Below are positions 8,401 to 15,894 of a stretch of 17,400 nt of DNA, one piece after another (position 1 is the first letter of the stretch; each line of letters opens with the position of its first letter). The stretch lies in the NCBI GenBank assembly GCA_002412555.1, contig DHVH01000067.1:1-17400 (forward strand). The letters are read 5' to 3'. Below the pieces are notes generated by a model. It worked only from the letters and a program-made list of their open reading frames with translations. It did not search any database and was not told the DNA's origin. The translations under genes were made by a program, and so were the position numbers. This DNA comes from Marinilabiliaceae bacterium UBA5213. GTDB lineage: Bacteria; Bacteroidota; Bacteroidia; Bacteroidales; Marinilabiliaceae.

Positions 8401-9415
8401 TGTTTAAGTAAACAAACTCTTTTATAGTTGGTGAAAAGTAGCTTACGCCATCGAAATAGGTTCCTATCCAAAATGAGCCTTCGTGATCCCGATGTATAGC
8501 AAAAATTGAATTGTCAATGGTGGCGTTTTTGGTCTTGTCAACTTCAATAATTTCAAAAGTTTCTGTTTGTGGGTTAAATACTGTCAGACCTTGATCTGTT
8601 CCCATGATTAATTCCTGAGGTGAATAGCTGGTGATGGACTTGATATCATTAGCTTCCTCCAGGTATCTGTTGGTCTCACCAGTTATGTAATTATAACTGA
8701 ACAGACCCATACCTGAAGTTCCAATCCATAACCTGTTATTGGCGTCATATTTCAAACTATAGATGGTTTGGTTTGAAATGTTTAGATTAGGTACTCTGTC
8801 AATGGATGTGAAATTTTCTGTGTGCATGTCAAAATGGGCAAGTCCTTTGCCTGCTGTGCCTAACCAAATATTTCCTTTGTAGTCGCTGACAACAGTCCAT
8901 ATGAAGTTCATTGGAATGCTTCCGACCTGGTCATCTTCCCAATAGTGTTTTATAACCTCAAGATTTGAATTTAAGAGATATAACCCCGAGCCATGTGTGG
9001 CAATCCAAATATTGCCGAGGTTGTCTTCCATGATGTCATTTACCTTAATATCCTCAGAGCGGATGGGCTGGAGTAAAATGTTTTTGAAATTGTCACTGTT
9101 GCGATTAAATAAATAGAGGCCTTTACTGGTCCCAATAAGGAGCCTGTTTTGAGAGTCCTCCAATATCGAGTGAACGAAGTTGTTACCTATAGACAAGGTG
9201 TCATCTGGCTGATTTTGATATGTTTTGAAATTTTTGCCATCAAATCTGTCCAATCCGTTTTGCGTACCAAACCATAAAAAACCTTCGCTGTCCTGAATAA
9301 TATCCCATACACTATTGCTCGAAAGTCCATCGTTCATCTGGTAATTTCTGAAATAGTTGGCATTGACCGGGAGAGTTAATGCCAGGACGAAGACGATGAT
9401 GAAAATTTGCTTCAT
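5465..9415 (-). CDS. Hybrid two-component system regulator (HTCS) of the PUL
   Basis: This 1316-aa protein joins sensor kinase, response regulator and DNA-binding domain in one chain, as is usual for Bacteroidota PUL regulators. A signal peptide (1-19) leads to a periplasmic sensor of repeated beta-propeller blades (about 25-640, repeats of the LWIGT/IWVGT type). A Y_Y_Y domain follows (about 680-755, PPGEYTFKVRGAN) and a single membrane helix (761-783). The kinase has His819 in NIAHEIRTP, the N box NLVSNAIKF (931-939) and the glycine boxes DDGPGID and GSGLGLPLA. The receiver domain has Glu1068-Asp1069, the phosphate acceptor Asp1111 in SDIVMPEMNG and Lys1163. An AraC-type helix-turn-helix closes the chain (about 1207-1308). 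All key residues are present. It is divergent from the lyase gene across a 300-bp gap and upstream of the beta-helix gene. It probably senses an oligosaccharide and activates the locus. Confidence 0.96.
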   Translation of the reverse strand: MKQIFIIVFVLALTLPVNANYFRNYQMNDGLSSNSVWDIIQDSEGFLWFGTQNGLDRFDGKNFKTYQNQPDDTLSIGNNFVHSILEDSQNRLLIGTSKGLYLFNRNSDNFKNILLQPIRSEDIKVNDIMEDNLGNIWIATHGSGLYLLNSNLEVIKHYWEDDQVGSIPMNFIWTVVSDYKGNIWLGTAGKGLAHFDMHTENFTSIDRVPNLNISNQTIYSLKYDANNRLWIGTSGMGLFSYNYITGETNRYLEEANDIKSITSYSPQELIMGTDQGLTVFNPQTETFEIIEVDKTKNATIDNSIFAIHRDHEGSFWIGTYFDGVSYFSPTIKEFVYLNNISKNTTQRHIISSMVESENGEIIIGTHNNNKLYSYNQDNNQIQETIDLGYNNILNLLIDHDKLYAGIYGRGVDVISLEENRLIKKLNIKLIEGQSIFKTSKGTIVFALESGGCIELYPDGSQNHIQELSDMAIADFAEGTDGSLWIATHTFGVFRRNPDGSWRTYQSNASATAYPILSNRLNCIFSDAKGRIWVGTKDSGLTLLNQNTDTIGAVFDTSKGMPSNKIFSIIDDAENNIWACTEGGIVRISADLSNIVPIGVIENATQYNKAALRTSNNRLLFGGTNGFISIDPEHFVVNNTPPQIALTGFKIFNKDIFQGDANSPLGNRNINHVSEITLSHNQSTFSFDLITLSFMVPEHNLYSFILEGFETDWNISKENKASYMNIPPGEYTFKVRGANNDGVWSQSEKSLIIKVKPHFLLSPIMVVLYFLILTFITIYSFIKYHRYIEIKNQEILFKQKVIQEKEMYESKIGFFTNIAHEIRTPLSLISGPLESILISKDGNERTQHNLKTIERNANRLLELINQLLDFRKIENNMFLIKLQQHDITEIVRKVVIQYNNDQIHKNINLTFDPEKKHLGMVDAEAVFKIVSNLVSNAIKFTTTEVIIKIWNAGNEIFISVEDDGPGIDASYQNKIFEPFYQVQVNGGNPKSGSGLGLPLAQSLAEKMGGSISVHSEKGSKTCFTLKLPVDKAENDTTNYQSTNPEVSKNESEHHHQTHSDSGIKVLIVEDNKELRTFLKESLSENYLVYEAENGKEALSLIEKDAFEIVISDIVMPEMNGLELCNHLKSDPAYSHLPIILLSAKTDTLTKVDGLKKGADVYMEKPFSVEQLKAQLNSIIENRNKLREVFLKSPLQFYKNTRDNNENAEFVKKLNDNILEHMSDEKFTIDSLSDTFAISRSNFHKKIKNITGMTPNDYIKLIRLNKSAQLLSTGKYRINEVCYLVGFNTPSYFAKCFTEQFGQLPKDFIQEKTETNPE

Positions 9416-9524
9416 AATGAATGTGTCAAGTAAGTTTTCCTTGTGTACGCATAAAAGTAGTAAAACAGATAATACTATTGGTTTTGGTTGTAGTTGAAAA
9501 CAGTTTTGTTGTATATATCAACCA

Positions 9525-9532
9525 TATTTTTG
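9525..9532 (+). promoter_or_regulatory. Candidate -7 promoter element for the lyase gene
   Basis: TATTTTTG matches the Bacteroidota TAnnTTTG element exactly and is followed by CAT. A TTTG at 9505-9508 lies only 16 bp upstream, shorter than the usual 19-21 bp, so the -33 element is doubtful. The same ATTTTTGCA core recurs before the genes at 11800 and 15895. Confidence 0.5.
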
Positions 9533-9541
9533 CATGCCATG

Positions 9542-9565
9542 CTGTCCATTGAAAGATTTGGACAG
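9542..9565. repeat. Perfect inverted repeat in the HTCS-lyase control region
   Basis: CTGTCCA at 9542-9548 and TGGACAG at 9559-9565 are perfect complements around a 10-base spacer, just downstream of the candidate -7 element. It would fall at the start of the lyase transcript, either as a 5' hairpin or as a binding site for a dimeric regulator. No T-tract follows, so it is not a terminator. Confidence 0.4.
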
Positions 9566-9715
9566 GGAGACCCTTATTTATTGCTCCAAGATAGAAGTCT
9601 ACAAGGTAACCCCGGAAGAGTGATATAATTCTCTTGCATGGAATGATAAATCAGTTGTATCGTAGCCGTTAAATCCTGTTTAAATTCGTTACCGAAATAA
9701 TTAATTCTTGTAAGG

Positions 9716-11647
9716 ATGATACGAATGATGAAAGTTAGTAAAAGTTTTATTTTGATGGCCATCGCTTTTGGTTTGAGTAATGTTTTGCTCCAGGCAAAAC
9801 TTCAACAAACCCCCCAAGGCTTAAATGATATTATGAAGAACCCTATGAGTCTGGAGTTTCTTCAAAAGAATTTACTTCAGTCACAACCTCGTTTAATATT
9901 AAATAGCACCACAGAAGCAATACTGGAAGATCAGTTGCTATCTGATCCTGTTGTTCAGAATCTGTATCAGGCCATTGAGTTGAATGCTGAAATGATATTA
10001 AATGAGCCCTTATTAAAACGGGAACAAATTGGCATGCGATTGCTGCATGTATCACGTGAGATGCTTTATCGAATGAATATGCTGGGCTTAGTTTATCGGA
10101 TGGAGCAGGATGCATTCATATTGTCACGCATCAATGAAGAGGTAATTGCTGTTTGTCGTTTTTCGGATTGGAATCCTTCCCACTTCTTGGATGTGGCTGA
10201 AATGTCCCTGGCTGTAGCGCTTGCGTTGGATTGGACCGCAGGGGCTTTACCTGAATCTACCATTGAGTTGGCACAATCGGCCTTGATTGAAAAGGGGCTT
10301 ATCCCGAGTTGGACCGAAACGGATGGTTATTTTCCATTTCATTATCCCAATAACTGGAACCAGGTATGCAATGGTGGGATGATTGCTGCTGCTATTACAG
10401 TGGCTGAACGGGCGCCTGAGTTGGCTGCAAAGACGATTTCCAGGGCGCTGGATGGCTTGCCTCATGCAATGGCAGAATACGGACCGGATGGCGTTTATCC
10501 TGAAGGCTCTTCCTACTGGGAGTACGCTTCAGCCTATTCTGTTTTAACCATTGCCATGCTTGAAAGTGCCTTTGGTCATGATTTTGGATATTCTGAATTT
10601 CCGGGATTTGTGGAGAGTGCTGTATTTAGGACGCTTAGCAATGCGCCGTCGGATTGGTATTACAATTTTGCAGATTGTTCTGATCAAAGAAGTAGTAACG
10701 GAGATTTGATATTGGCGTGGTTTGCCTCTAAAACAGGTAATAAGACCTTTTTGGAAGAGACCCGGTTTCTAAGTCCCCCTGATAAGATGGGAAGATTGGA
10801 GCGATGGGCTGGAGCTGCATTGGTTTGGGTTGCGGGCTTTGAAGAGACCAATACTAAACCTTTGCCATCCGCATGGAAAGGTGATGGGGCAAACCCAATT
10901 GTCATTTTTAGGGATGAGAATAATGCAGCCAATCAGTACTATTTTGGCGGAAAGGGGGGGAGAGGTCTGGTGGCCAATCATGGGAATATGGATGGCGGTT
11001 CTTTTGTTTTTGAGCTGGATGGTGTGCGTTGGGCGGTGGATCCGGGCAGACAGCAATACCATGAATTGGAGAAAACCGGTTTTGATTTATGGAATATGTG
11101 TCAGGGTTGTGAAAGATGGACCCTTTTGGCTCAGAATAATTTTGGCCATAGTACGATTTCGGTGAATGATCAACTACACCTTGTGGAAGGATTTGCACCC
11201 ATTGTTGATTTTCATAATGGGGAGAAGCCTTTTGCAAAAGTCGACTTAACGGCTGCCTTTGGTAGTCTGGTGGAGATGGCCTCCCGTAAATTTACAAGGG
11301 ACTCTGACCGCTCCTTGTTAATTGAAGATATGATTGATTTTTCTCCTGAAACTAAATGGGTCACCTGGCAAATGATGACCACTGCCGATGTCCAATTAAC
11401 AGAAAATGGGGCCACGCTAAGACAAAATGGGGAAAGATTGGACCTGCAAATTATATCTCACCAAAATTTAAATTTCTCTGTAATCTCTTTGAGTCCCCCG
11501 CCGCTTGAAATTGATAAAAAAATTGAAAATCTGAAGCGATTGGAAATACACATTCCGGTCTGGCTTGTAGATGAGAATCATCTGAATCTGAAAGTCCGAC
11601 TCTCAGGTGGCAATCAAGCCCACTTAAAGGAAGGTATTAAACGATAG
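9716..11647 (+). CDS. Heparinase II/III-type polysaccharide lyase
   Basis: This 643-aa exported protein has the two-part build of the heparinase II/III superfamily: an alpha/alpha-toroid (about 35-380) and a beta-sandwich (about 390-630). Such enzymes cut uronic acid polymers by beta-elimination and leave unsaturated ends. Visible hallmarks are NNWNQVCNGGM (212-222), YGPDGVYPEGSSYWEY (255-270, Tyr267 a candidate catalytic residue) and NHGNMDGGSFVFELDG (421-436, His422). The pattern resembles PL33-like lyases (family members act on gellan, hyaluronan or chondroitin), but the family cannot be fixed by eye. The signal peptide ends at LLQA. Three ATGs (9716, 9725, 9728) are possible starts. TAAGG at 9711-9715 sits too close to the first, so 9725 or 9728 may be the true start. 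The GH88 in the same window would act on its products. The modular GH5 gene follows 152 bp downstream. Confidence 0.85.
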   Translation: MIRMMKVSKSFILMAIAFGLSNVLLQAKLQQTPQGLNDIMKNPMSLEFLQKNLLQSQPRLILNSTTEAILEDQLLSDPVVQNLYQAIELNAEMILNEPLLKREQIGMRLLHVSREMLYRMNMLGLVYRMEQDAFILSRINEEVIAVCRFSDWNPSHFLDVAEMSLAVALALDWTAGALPESTIELAQSALIEKGLIPSWTETDGYFPFHYPNNWNQVCNGGMIAAAITVAERAPELAAKTISRALDGLPHAMAEYGPDGVYPEGSSYWEYASAYSVLTIAMLESAFGHDFGYSEFPGFVESAVFRTLSNAPSDWYYNFADCSDQRSSNGDLILAWFASKTGNKTFLEETRFLSPPDKMGRLERWAGAALVWVAGFEETNTKPLPSAWKGDGANPIVIFRDENNAANQYYFGGKGGRGLVANHGNMDGGSFVFELDGVRWAVDPGRQQYHELEKTGFDLWNMCQGCERWTLLAQNNFGHSTISVNDQLHLVEGFAPIVDFHNGEKPFAKVDLTAAFGSLVEMASRKFTRDSDRSLLIEDMIDFSPETKWVTWQMMTTADVQLTENGATLRQNGERLDLQIISHQNLNFSVISLSPPPLEIDKKIENLKRLEIHIPVWLVDENHLNLKVRLSGGNQAHLKEGIKR

Positions 11648-11697
11648 TTTATAAGCTCCCAGTCTATTGTTTTAACGCTTTTGCTTTATAAGTAACA

Positions 11698-11705
11698 CAT
11701 TTTTG
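11698..11705 (+). promoter_or_regulatory. Candidate -7 promoter element for the modular GH5 gene
   Basis: CATTTTTG followed by CATT differs from TAnnTTTG at one base and shares the ATTTTTGCA core with the elements at 9525 and 15829. It lies 95 bp before the start codon. An exact TACATTTG at 11750-11757 is a competing candidate closer to the gene. Neither has a clear -33 TTTG at the usual distance. Confidence 0.35.
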
Positions 11706-11799
11706 CATTAATGAATAAGATTCTTCTATCGGAAATTCTATTGCTCGGCTACATTTGTGGCTGTTGTTAATTTGTATTTTTTAACTAAATCAAAATCTC

Positions 11800-14700
11800 A
11801 TGAAAAAAATTATTACGAAGACATTAATTGTAGCCTTCTTGTTGATGACAGGCTTCCGGTTGATGGCACAAATTCCAACTTTAAGTCCGGCACCCGTGCC
11901 TGATAAAGCGGCTGCAGATGTTAAATCAATCTTTAGTGATGCCTATACTGACTTAGTAACTGGCTTTAGTTTTACCGGAGAAGGTACCAAATCAATTGCT
12001 ACTCCATTTGATGGGGATGAAATGATTCATATTCTTTCGGGTTTGAATTTCTGGACCAATATTAACTTTTCAAATACTGTTAATATTGATGATATGGAAT
12101 ATCTTCATATTGATGTTTTTTTGGAGAGAGCAACTGCTACGGATTTGAGAATCCGATTTGATGCAGCGGGCACACTAACCTATAATTTTGTTCCGGGTTG
12201 GAACAGTCTTGACATTCCGCTTGATGAATTTAGAAATCATGCGACTCCTACCGACTTGACCCAATTGGGTGCCTTACAAATGATTCGCCCTGGCGGATAT
12301 GCAGCTACTATCTATATAGATAATGTTTTTGCTTATAAAGAAGGTTCAACCGATCCAACCGATCCAACTGAGCCAATAATTGTTTCTGCTCCAATTCCTG
12401 CTCATGCTGCCGGTGAAGTTATTTCGATGTTCAGTGACGCCTACACCAATGTTGCCGGAATTGCATCCGTTGACTTGGGAGAAGTCCTGACAATTTCTGA
12501 AGGCGACAATGCAGTTAAAATAACTGAGGGCTTGAGTGGCTGGACTTACATCAATTTTGATCAGGTGGTCGACGTTGATGATAAGGAATTTATTCACTTT
12601 GATGTGTATTTGGAGGAGAGTGTGAATGTATTTACGGGAAAGGCTAGATTTAACGGCAGCTCGGGTCTGGAATTTCCTTTCGAGTTTGTTCATGGCTGGA
12701 ACAGTGTGGATGTAGCCTTGCAGGATGTGCGTGATTTAGCCCTGGCTGTTGATTTTTCTCAATTGGAGAAAATTGGATTTATTAACTCGAATGGAGGTAT
12801 TCGTACAGTTTATATAGATAATATTTATGCCTATGGAGGAAGCCCAACTGATCCTACCGATCCTACAGAACCTGAAATTGATTCTGCACCACTTCCCATT
12901 CATGATGCAGAAGATGTACTGTCTGTGTTTAGTGATGCATACAGCAATGTAAGTAATATTGAAAGCTTTAGTGGAGAGGGAGATGTCGAGATTTTGGAGG
13001 TGAGCCCCGGAGATGAGATGGTTAAAGTTGTTAACGGGTTAAACATGTGGACATCCATCCATTTTACTTCGGTGAATATAGACAATTATACAGCGCTTCG
13101 CTTTGATCTTTACCTGGATCGGGAAACCGGCACCGATGTGCGCGTAAGGTTAAATGGTGCACCTAATTCTACCATTACTAAGTTTTATGAGCCGGGATGG
13201 AATGTAGTTGAAATACCATTGGCAGATTTTAGAGCCTTAGATACGCCTCCAGTTCTGACTGCTGTAAGTCAAATAGATTTTATTAGGACAAATGGCTATT
13301 CTGCAAGTATTTATGTGGATAATATCTATGTGCATGGAAGCGTTGAGGATCCGACCGACCCAACCGACCCAACCGACCCGACCGATCCCAATGCGCCTGC
13401 CTCAGCAGAAACGCCTGAACATCCTGAAGAAGATGTAACTTCTTTCTTCAGTGATGCTTATACGGATGTAACTACAATCAGTGTAAATAACGCTGGTGTG
13501 CCTGCATTGACTTTTGAGTATGTAGTAAACGCGACGGGTGATGAGATGATGAGTATCAAAAGCCTTAACTGGGGTATGTTCCGCCTGGATAATTATCCCT
13601 GGAGCATTTCTGCCGATAAAGATTTCCTGCATTTGGATGTTTATTTACCAAGTACTTCAGGATCTATCAGAGTTGGTCTGGGCAACTGGACACAGGTAAA
13701 TTCCAGTGCATATACCCTGGAACAAGGTTGGAATGCCATTGATATACCTCTGGATGTTTACCGGGATGGCGGTGTTAATATGGATGACTTGATTATTATT
13801 CGACTTTTCAGTGGTTCCGGCTTTGCTATTTCTCAGCTGTATGTGGATAATATATATGCCTACGCTGGCGTACCAGCTGGCGGCTTGCCACCTTCTTTTG
13901 AAATACCTGTGGCCAACGAACCCATTATGGCTCCTGCTACAGTGAAATCATTATTTACGGAGAAATATACCAATATTGCTGACCTGGATGTATTGACCGT
14001 TACAGGTTCTACCAAATTCACCATTCAGCCATTGACCCAGGAAGATGATGTTTTGAAGTTTGTTGATCTGGAAGAAGCATCAATTGGTGCGGCTGCTGCT
14101 TTTGATATTGATGACATGGATGCGCTGCATTTCAATATCTACTATAATCCTGCCGGTGGTGAAGGCGAAATGGAAATCGGTTTGGAAAGCGGCGCATTGA
14201 CTGTGTTTTCGACTGTTATTCCCATTTTGAATGAAAACGGTTGGTCTTATGTTAATATATCTTTAGATGAATTCCGAAATGCCGGAATTGATTGTTCTGC
14301 GATTGATAACATCGTATTTAAAGGTGCCGGCAATTTGTACGTCGACAATATCTTTGCCTTTAAAGGCGAATATGCTTTAGGAAAAGCTGAAGAAGGTCCC
14401 ATTGTAGTCGACTGGGCTGCTGCTTCGCAAGCGGATGCTTTACCTGACAGAGACAGAGCTTTCCTTGGGGTGAACCTGAGCACTGGTTCTGGAGGTACAA
14501 CTCCTGGTATTTATAATACATCGTATTCTTATCCCACTTTCGAAGATTTGCACTATTTCAAATCTAAAGGAGTTCGCTTAATTCGTTTACCATTTAAATG
14601 GGAGCGTGTTCAGCACGATGTAGGTGGTGAGTTGGATATGGCTCTGGATGTTGCCAAACTGACTGAAGTTATTGCTGAAGCGGAACGCATTGGAATGTGG

Positions 14701-15687
14701 GTTATGCCGGATATGCACAACTACTGTCGCAGGTACGTAGGAGACACAAGGTACAAGTTTGGTGAGTCAACAGCACTTACTGAGGCGCATTATGCTGATG
14801 TATGGACTAAATTGGCTGACGTTTGGAAAGATTTTGACAATATCTGGGGTTATGACATTATGAATGAGCCCTATGGTTTGGATGCAGGAGTTTGGGCAAG
14901 TTATGCTCAGGCTGCTATAACCGGTATTCGCAGTGTGGATACGCAAACACCGATTGTGATTGAAGGACAAAGTTATGCAGCAGCTTCTACATGGTTGCAG
15001 ACAGGCGCACCTTTGTTTGACCAGCTTACAGATCCCAATGATAATCTGATTTGGCAGGCGCATACCTATTTCGATGCCAATAAGAGTGGTCAGTACAGTG
15101 GGACTTTTGATCAGGAAGTGTCAAGCAGTAACATGCACATTGCCCGGATGAAGCCTTTCGTTGACTGGTTGAATGACAACAATCTGCGTGGTATTTTGGG
15201 TGAGTTTGGTGTGCCTCGTGATGATGTTCGTTGGTTGCACATGTTGGATGAAGTGCTGGCTTATCTGAAAGAGAATCAGGTTTCTGCCACTTATTGGTGC
15301 GCTGGCAGTTGGTACGAGTCAAATTCTTTGAGCGTTCAGCCTTTGCAGAATTATACCATTGAGAGGACGCCTATGAGGGTGTTGGGTAAATATTTCCCAG
15401 ATTTTCATATCGAAGATGATGGCTCAACTAGTCTTGTAGATCCCGTTCAAGAATCTGGTCTTCGCGTTTACCCGAATCCTGTACTTAATCTATTAACACT
15501 GGAAACAGGTGCTGATGTTGACATGATTCAAGTGTATAATTACACTGGACAGATGGTGAAATCTATTGCTAATGTTAATAACAAACGTGCTGAAATTAAC
15601 ATGAGTGATTTGCCCAAGGGCATTTATATTCTAAATGTTCAATTTGGTGATGGCAGTTTTGACGCTGTTAAGTTTGTTAAACTATAA
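11800..15687 (+). CDS. T9SS-exported modular GH5 with five tandem beta-sandwich modules
   Basis: This 1295-aa protein starts with a signal peptide (1-24, ending LMAQ). Five modules of about 150 aa follow (31-180, 197-346, 363-513, 537-690, 707-856). Each has an FSDAYT-like start, a GWNxxDIPL core and a YxDNIYAY end, and looks like a beta-sandwich carbohydrate-binding module. Modules 1-4 are joined by Thr-Asp-Pro linkers. The GH5 barrel (about 887-1199) has acid/base Glu1023 in MNEP and nucleophile Glu1135 in LGEFGVP. Residues about 1220-1295 form a T9SS type A sorting domain (VYPNP start, LPKGIYIL near the end). The protein should be released or fixed on the cell surface and cut the polymer outside the cell. 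It is paralogous to the small GH5 at 558. The true ligand of the modules is unknown. It is followed after 12 bp by a strong terminator. Confidence 0.93.
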   Translation: MKKIITKTLIVAFLLMTGFRLMAQIPTLSPAPVPDKAAADVKSIFSDAYTDLVTGFSFTGEGTKSIATPFDGDEMIHILSGLNFWTNINFSNTVNIDDMEYLHIDVFLERATATDLRIRFDAAGTLTYNFVPGWNSLDIPLDEFRNHATPTDLTQLGALQMIRPGGYAATIYIDNVFAYKEGSTDPTDPTEPIIVSAPIPAHAAGEVISMFSDAYTNVAGIASVDLGEVLTISEGDNAVKITEGLSGWTYINFDQVVDVDDKEFIHFDVYLEESVNVFTGKARFNGSSGLEFPFEFVHGWNSVDVALQDVRDLALAVDFSQLEKIGFINSNGGIRTVYIDNIYAYGGSPTDPTDPTEPEIDSAPLPIHDAEDVLSVFSDAYSNVSNIESFSGEGDVEILEVSPGDEMVKVVNGLNMWTSIHFTSVNIDNYTALRFDLYLDRETGTDVRVRLNGAPNSTITKFYEPGWNVVEIPLADFRALDTPPVLTAVSQIDFIRTNGYSASIYVDNIYVHGSVEDPTDPTDPTDPTDPNAPASAETPEHPEEDVTSFFSDAYTDVTTISVNNAGVPALTFEYVVNATGDEMMSIKSLNWGMFRLDNYPWSISADKDFLHLDVYLPSTSGSIRVGLGNWTQVNSSAYTLEQGWNAIDIPLDVYRDGGVNMDDLIIIRLFSGSGFAISQLYVDNIYAYAGVPAGGLPPSFEIPVANEPIMAPATVKSLFTEKYTNIADLDVLTVTGSTKFTIQPLTQEDDVLKFVDLEEASIGAAAAFDIDDMDALHFNIYYNPAGGEGEMEIGLESGALTVFSTVIPILNENGWSYVNISLDEFRNAGIDCSAIDNIVFKGAGNLYVDNIFAFKGEYALGKAEEGPIVVDWAAASQADALPDRDRAFLGVNLSTGSGGTTPGIYNTSYSYPTFEDLHYFKSKGVRLIRLPFKWERVQHDVGGELDMALDVAKLTEVIAEAERIGMWVMPDMHNYCRRYVGDTRYKFGESTALTEAHYADVWTKLADVWKDFDNIWGYDIMNEPYGLDAGVWASYAQAAITGIRSVDTQTPIVIEGQSYAAASTWLQTGAPLFDQLTDPNDNLIWQAHTYFDANKSGQYSGTFDQEVSSSNMHIARMKPFVDWLNDNNLRGILGEFGVPRDDVRWLHMLDEVLAYLKENQVSATYWCAGSWYESNSLSVQPLQNYTIERTPMRVLGKYFPDFHIEDDGSTSLVDPVQESGLRVYPNPVLNLLTLETGADVDMIQVYNYTGQMVKSIANVNNKRAEINMSDLPKGIYILNVQFGDGSFDAVKFVKL
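11890..14367 (+). repeat. Five tandem protein modules of about 150 aa each
   Basis: The module units lie at 11890-12339, 12388-12837, 12886-13338, 13408-13869 and 13918-14367. They diverge at the DNA level but share the protein pattern described under the modular GH5 gene, so they arose by old duplications. Modules 1-3 are closest to each other; module 5 is most diverged and has TEKYT in place of SDAYT. A tryptophan in the first half is kept in modules 1-4 (Trp85, Trp248, Trp417, Trp591) and missing in module 5. Confidence 0.85.
13348..13389 (+). repeat. Thr-Asp-Pro linker repeat
   Basis: A 9-base unit coding for Asp-Pro-Thr is repeated about four and a half times between modules 3 and 4. 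Shorter versions lie at 12346-12375 and 12844-12873. Tandem units of this kind can change copy number by slippage, altering linker length without breaking the frame. Confidence 0.8.
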
Positions 15688-15699
15688 CGTAGAATGAAT

Positions 15700-15758
15700 A
15701 GAGTGTCCAATTGGTAAAGGTTAGTGGTTTGTTATCCTTAAGATTGGACACTCTTTTT
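15700..15758 (+). terminator. Intrinsic terminator after the modular GH5 gene
   Basis: AGAGTGTCCAAT at 15700-15711 pairs perfectly with ATTGGACACTCT at 15743-15754, and TTTT follows at 15755-15758. The 31-base loop holds a small inner stem (AAGG with CCTT). It begins 12 bp after the stop codon and should separate this gene from the GH29 unit. Confidence 0.88.
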
Positions 15759-15828
15759 ATAATCTGTAGCAGAGGTTTTATAGTGGGCTTTAAATCAGCG
15801 GTTTGTTTATGTAAAAAAGGAGATAACA

Positions 15829-15836
15829 TATTTTTG
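15829..15836 (+). promoter_or_regulatory. Candidate -7 promoter element for the GH29 operon
   Basis: TATTTTTG matches TAnnTTTG exactly and is followed by CACT. A TTTG at 15802-15805 lies 23 bp upstream, slightly longer than usual. It sits between the terminator at 15700-15758 and the GH29 start, giving a predicted leader of about 50 nt. Confidence 0.55.
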
Positions 15837-15894
15837 CACTTATAGACAATATTATTGCATCCCCTGATTACCCATTTATTTAGATTTGTTAATA

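Larger units (their letters stand above)
9416..9715. promoter_or_regulatory. Divergent control region between HTCS and lyase genes
   Basis: This 300-bp region separates the minus-strand regulator from the plus-strand lyase and should hold both promoters. It carries one exact plus-strand -7 element (9525-9532) and a perfect inverted repeat (9542-9565). If that -7 element is used, the lyase transcript has a leader of nearly 190 nt. A small AGAG...CTCT stem lies within it near 9628-9645. No small gene is evident. A 62-codon minus-strand frame across 9574-9762 overlaps the lyase start and shows no family features. Confidence 0.55.

Noticed and set aside
13345..13392. A possible CRISPR-like or satellite repeat
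   Set aside because: The unit is 9 bases, keeps the reading frame and codes for a Thr-Asp-Pro linker between protein modules, with no spacers.
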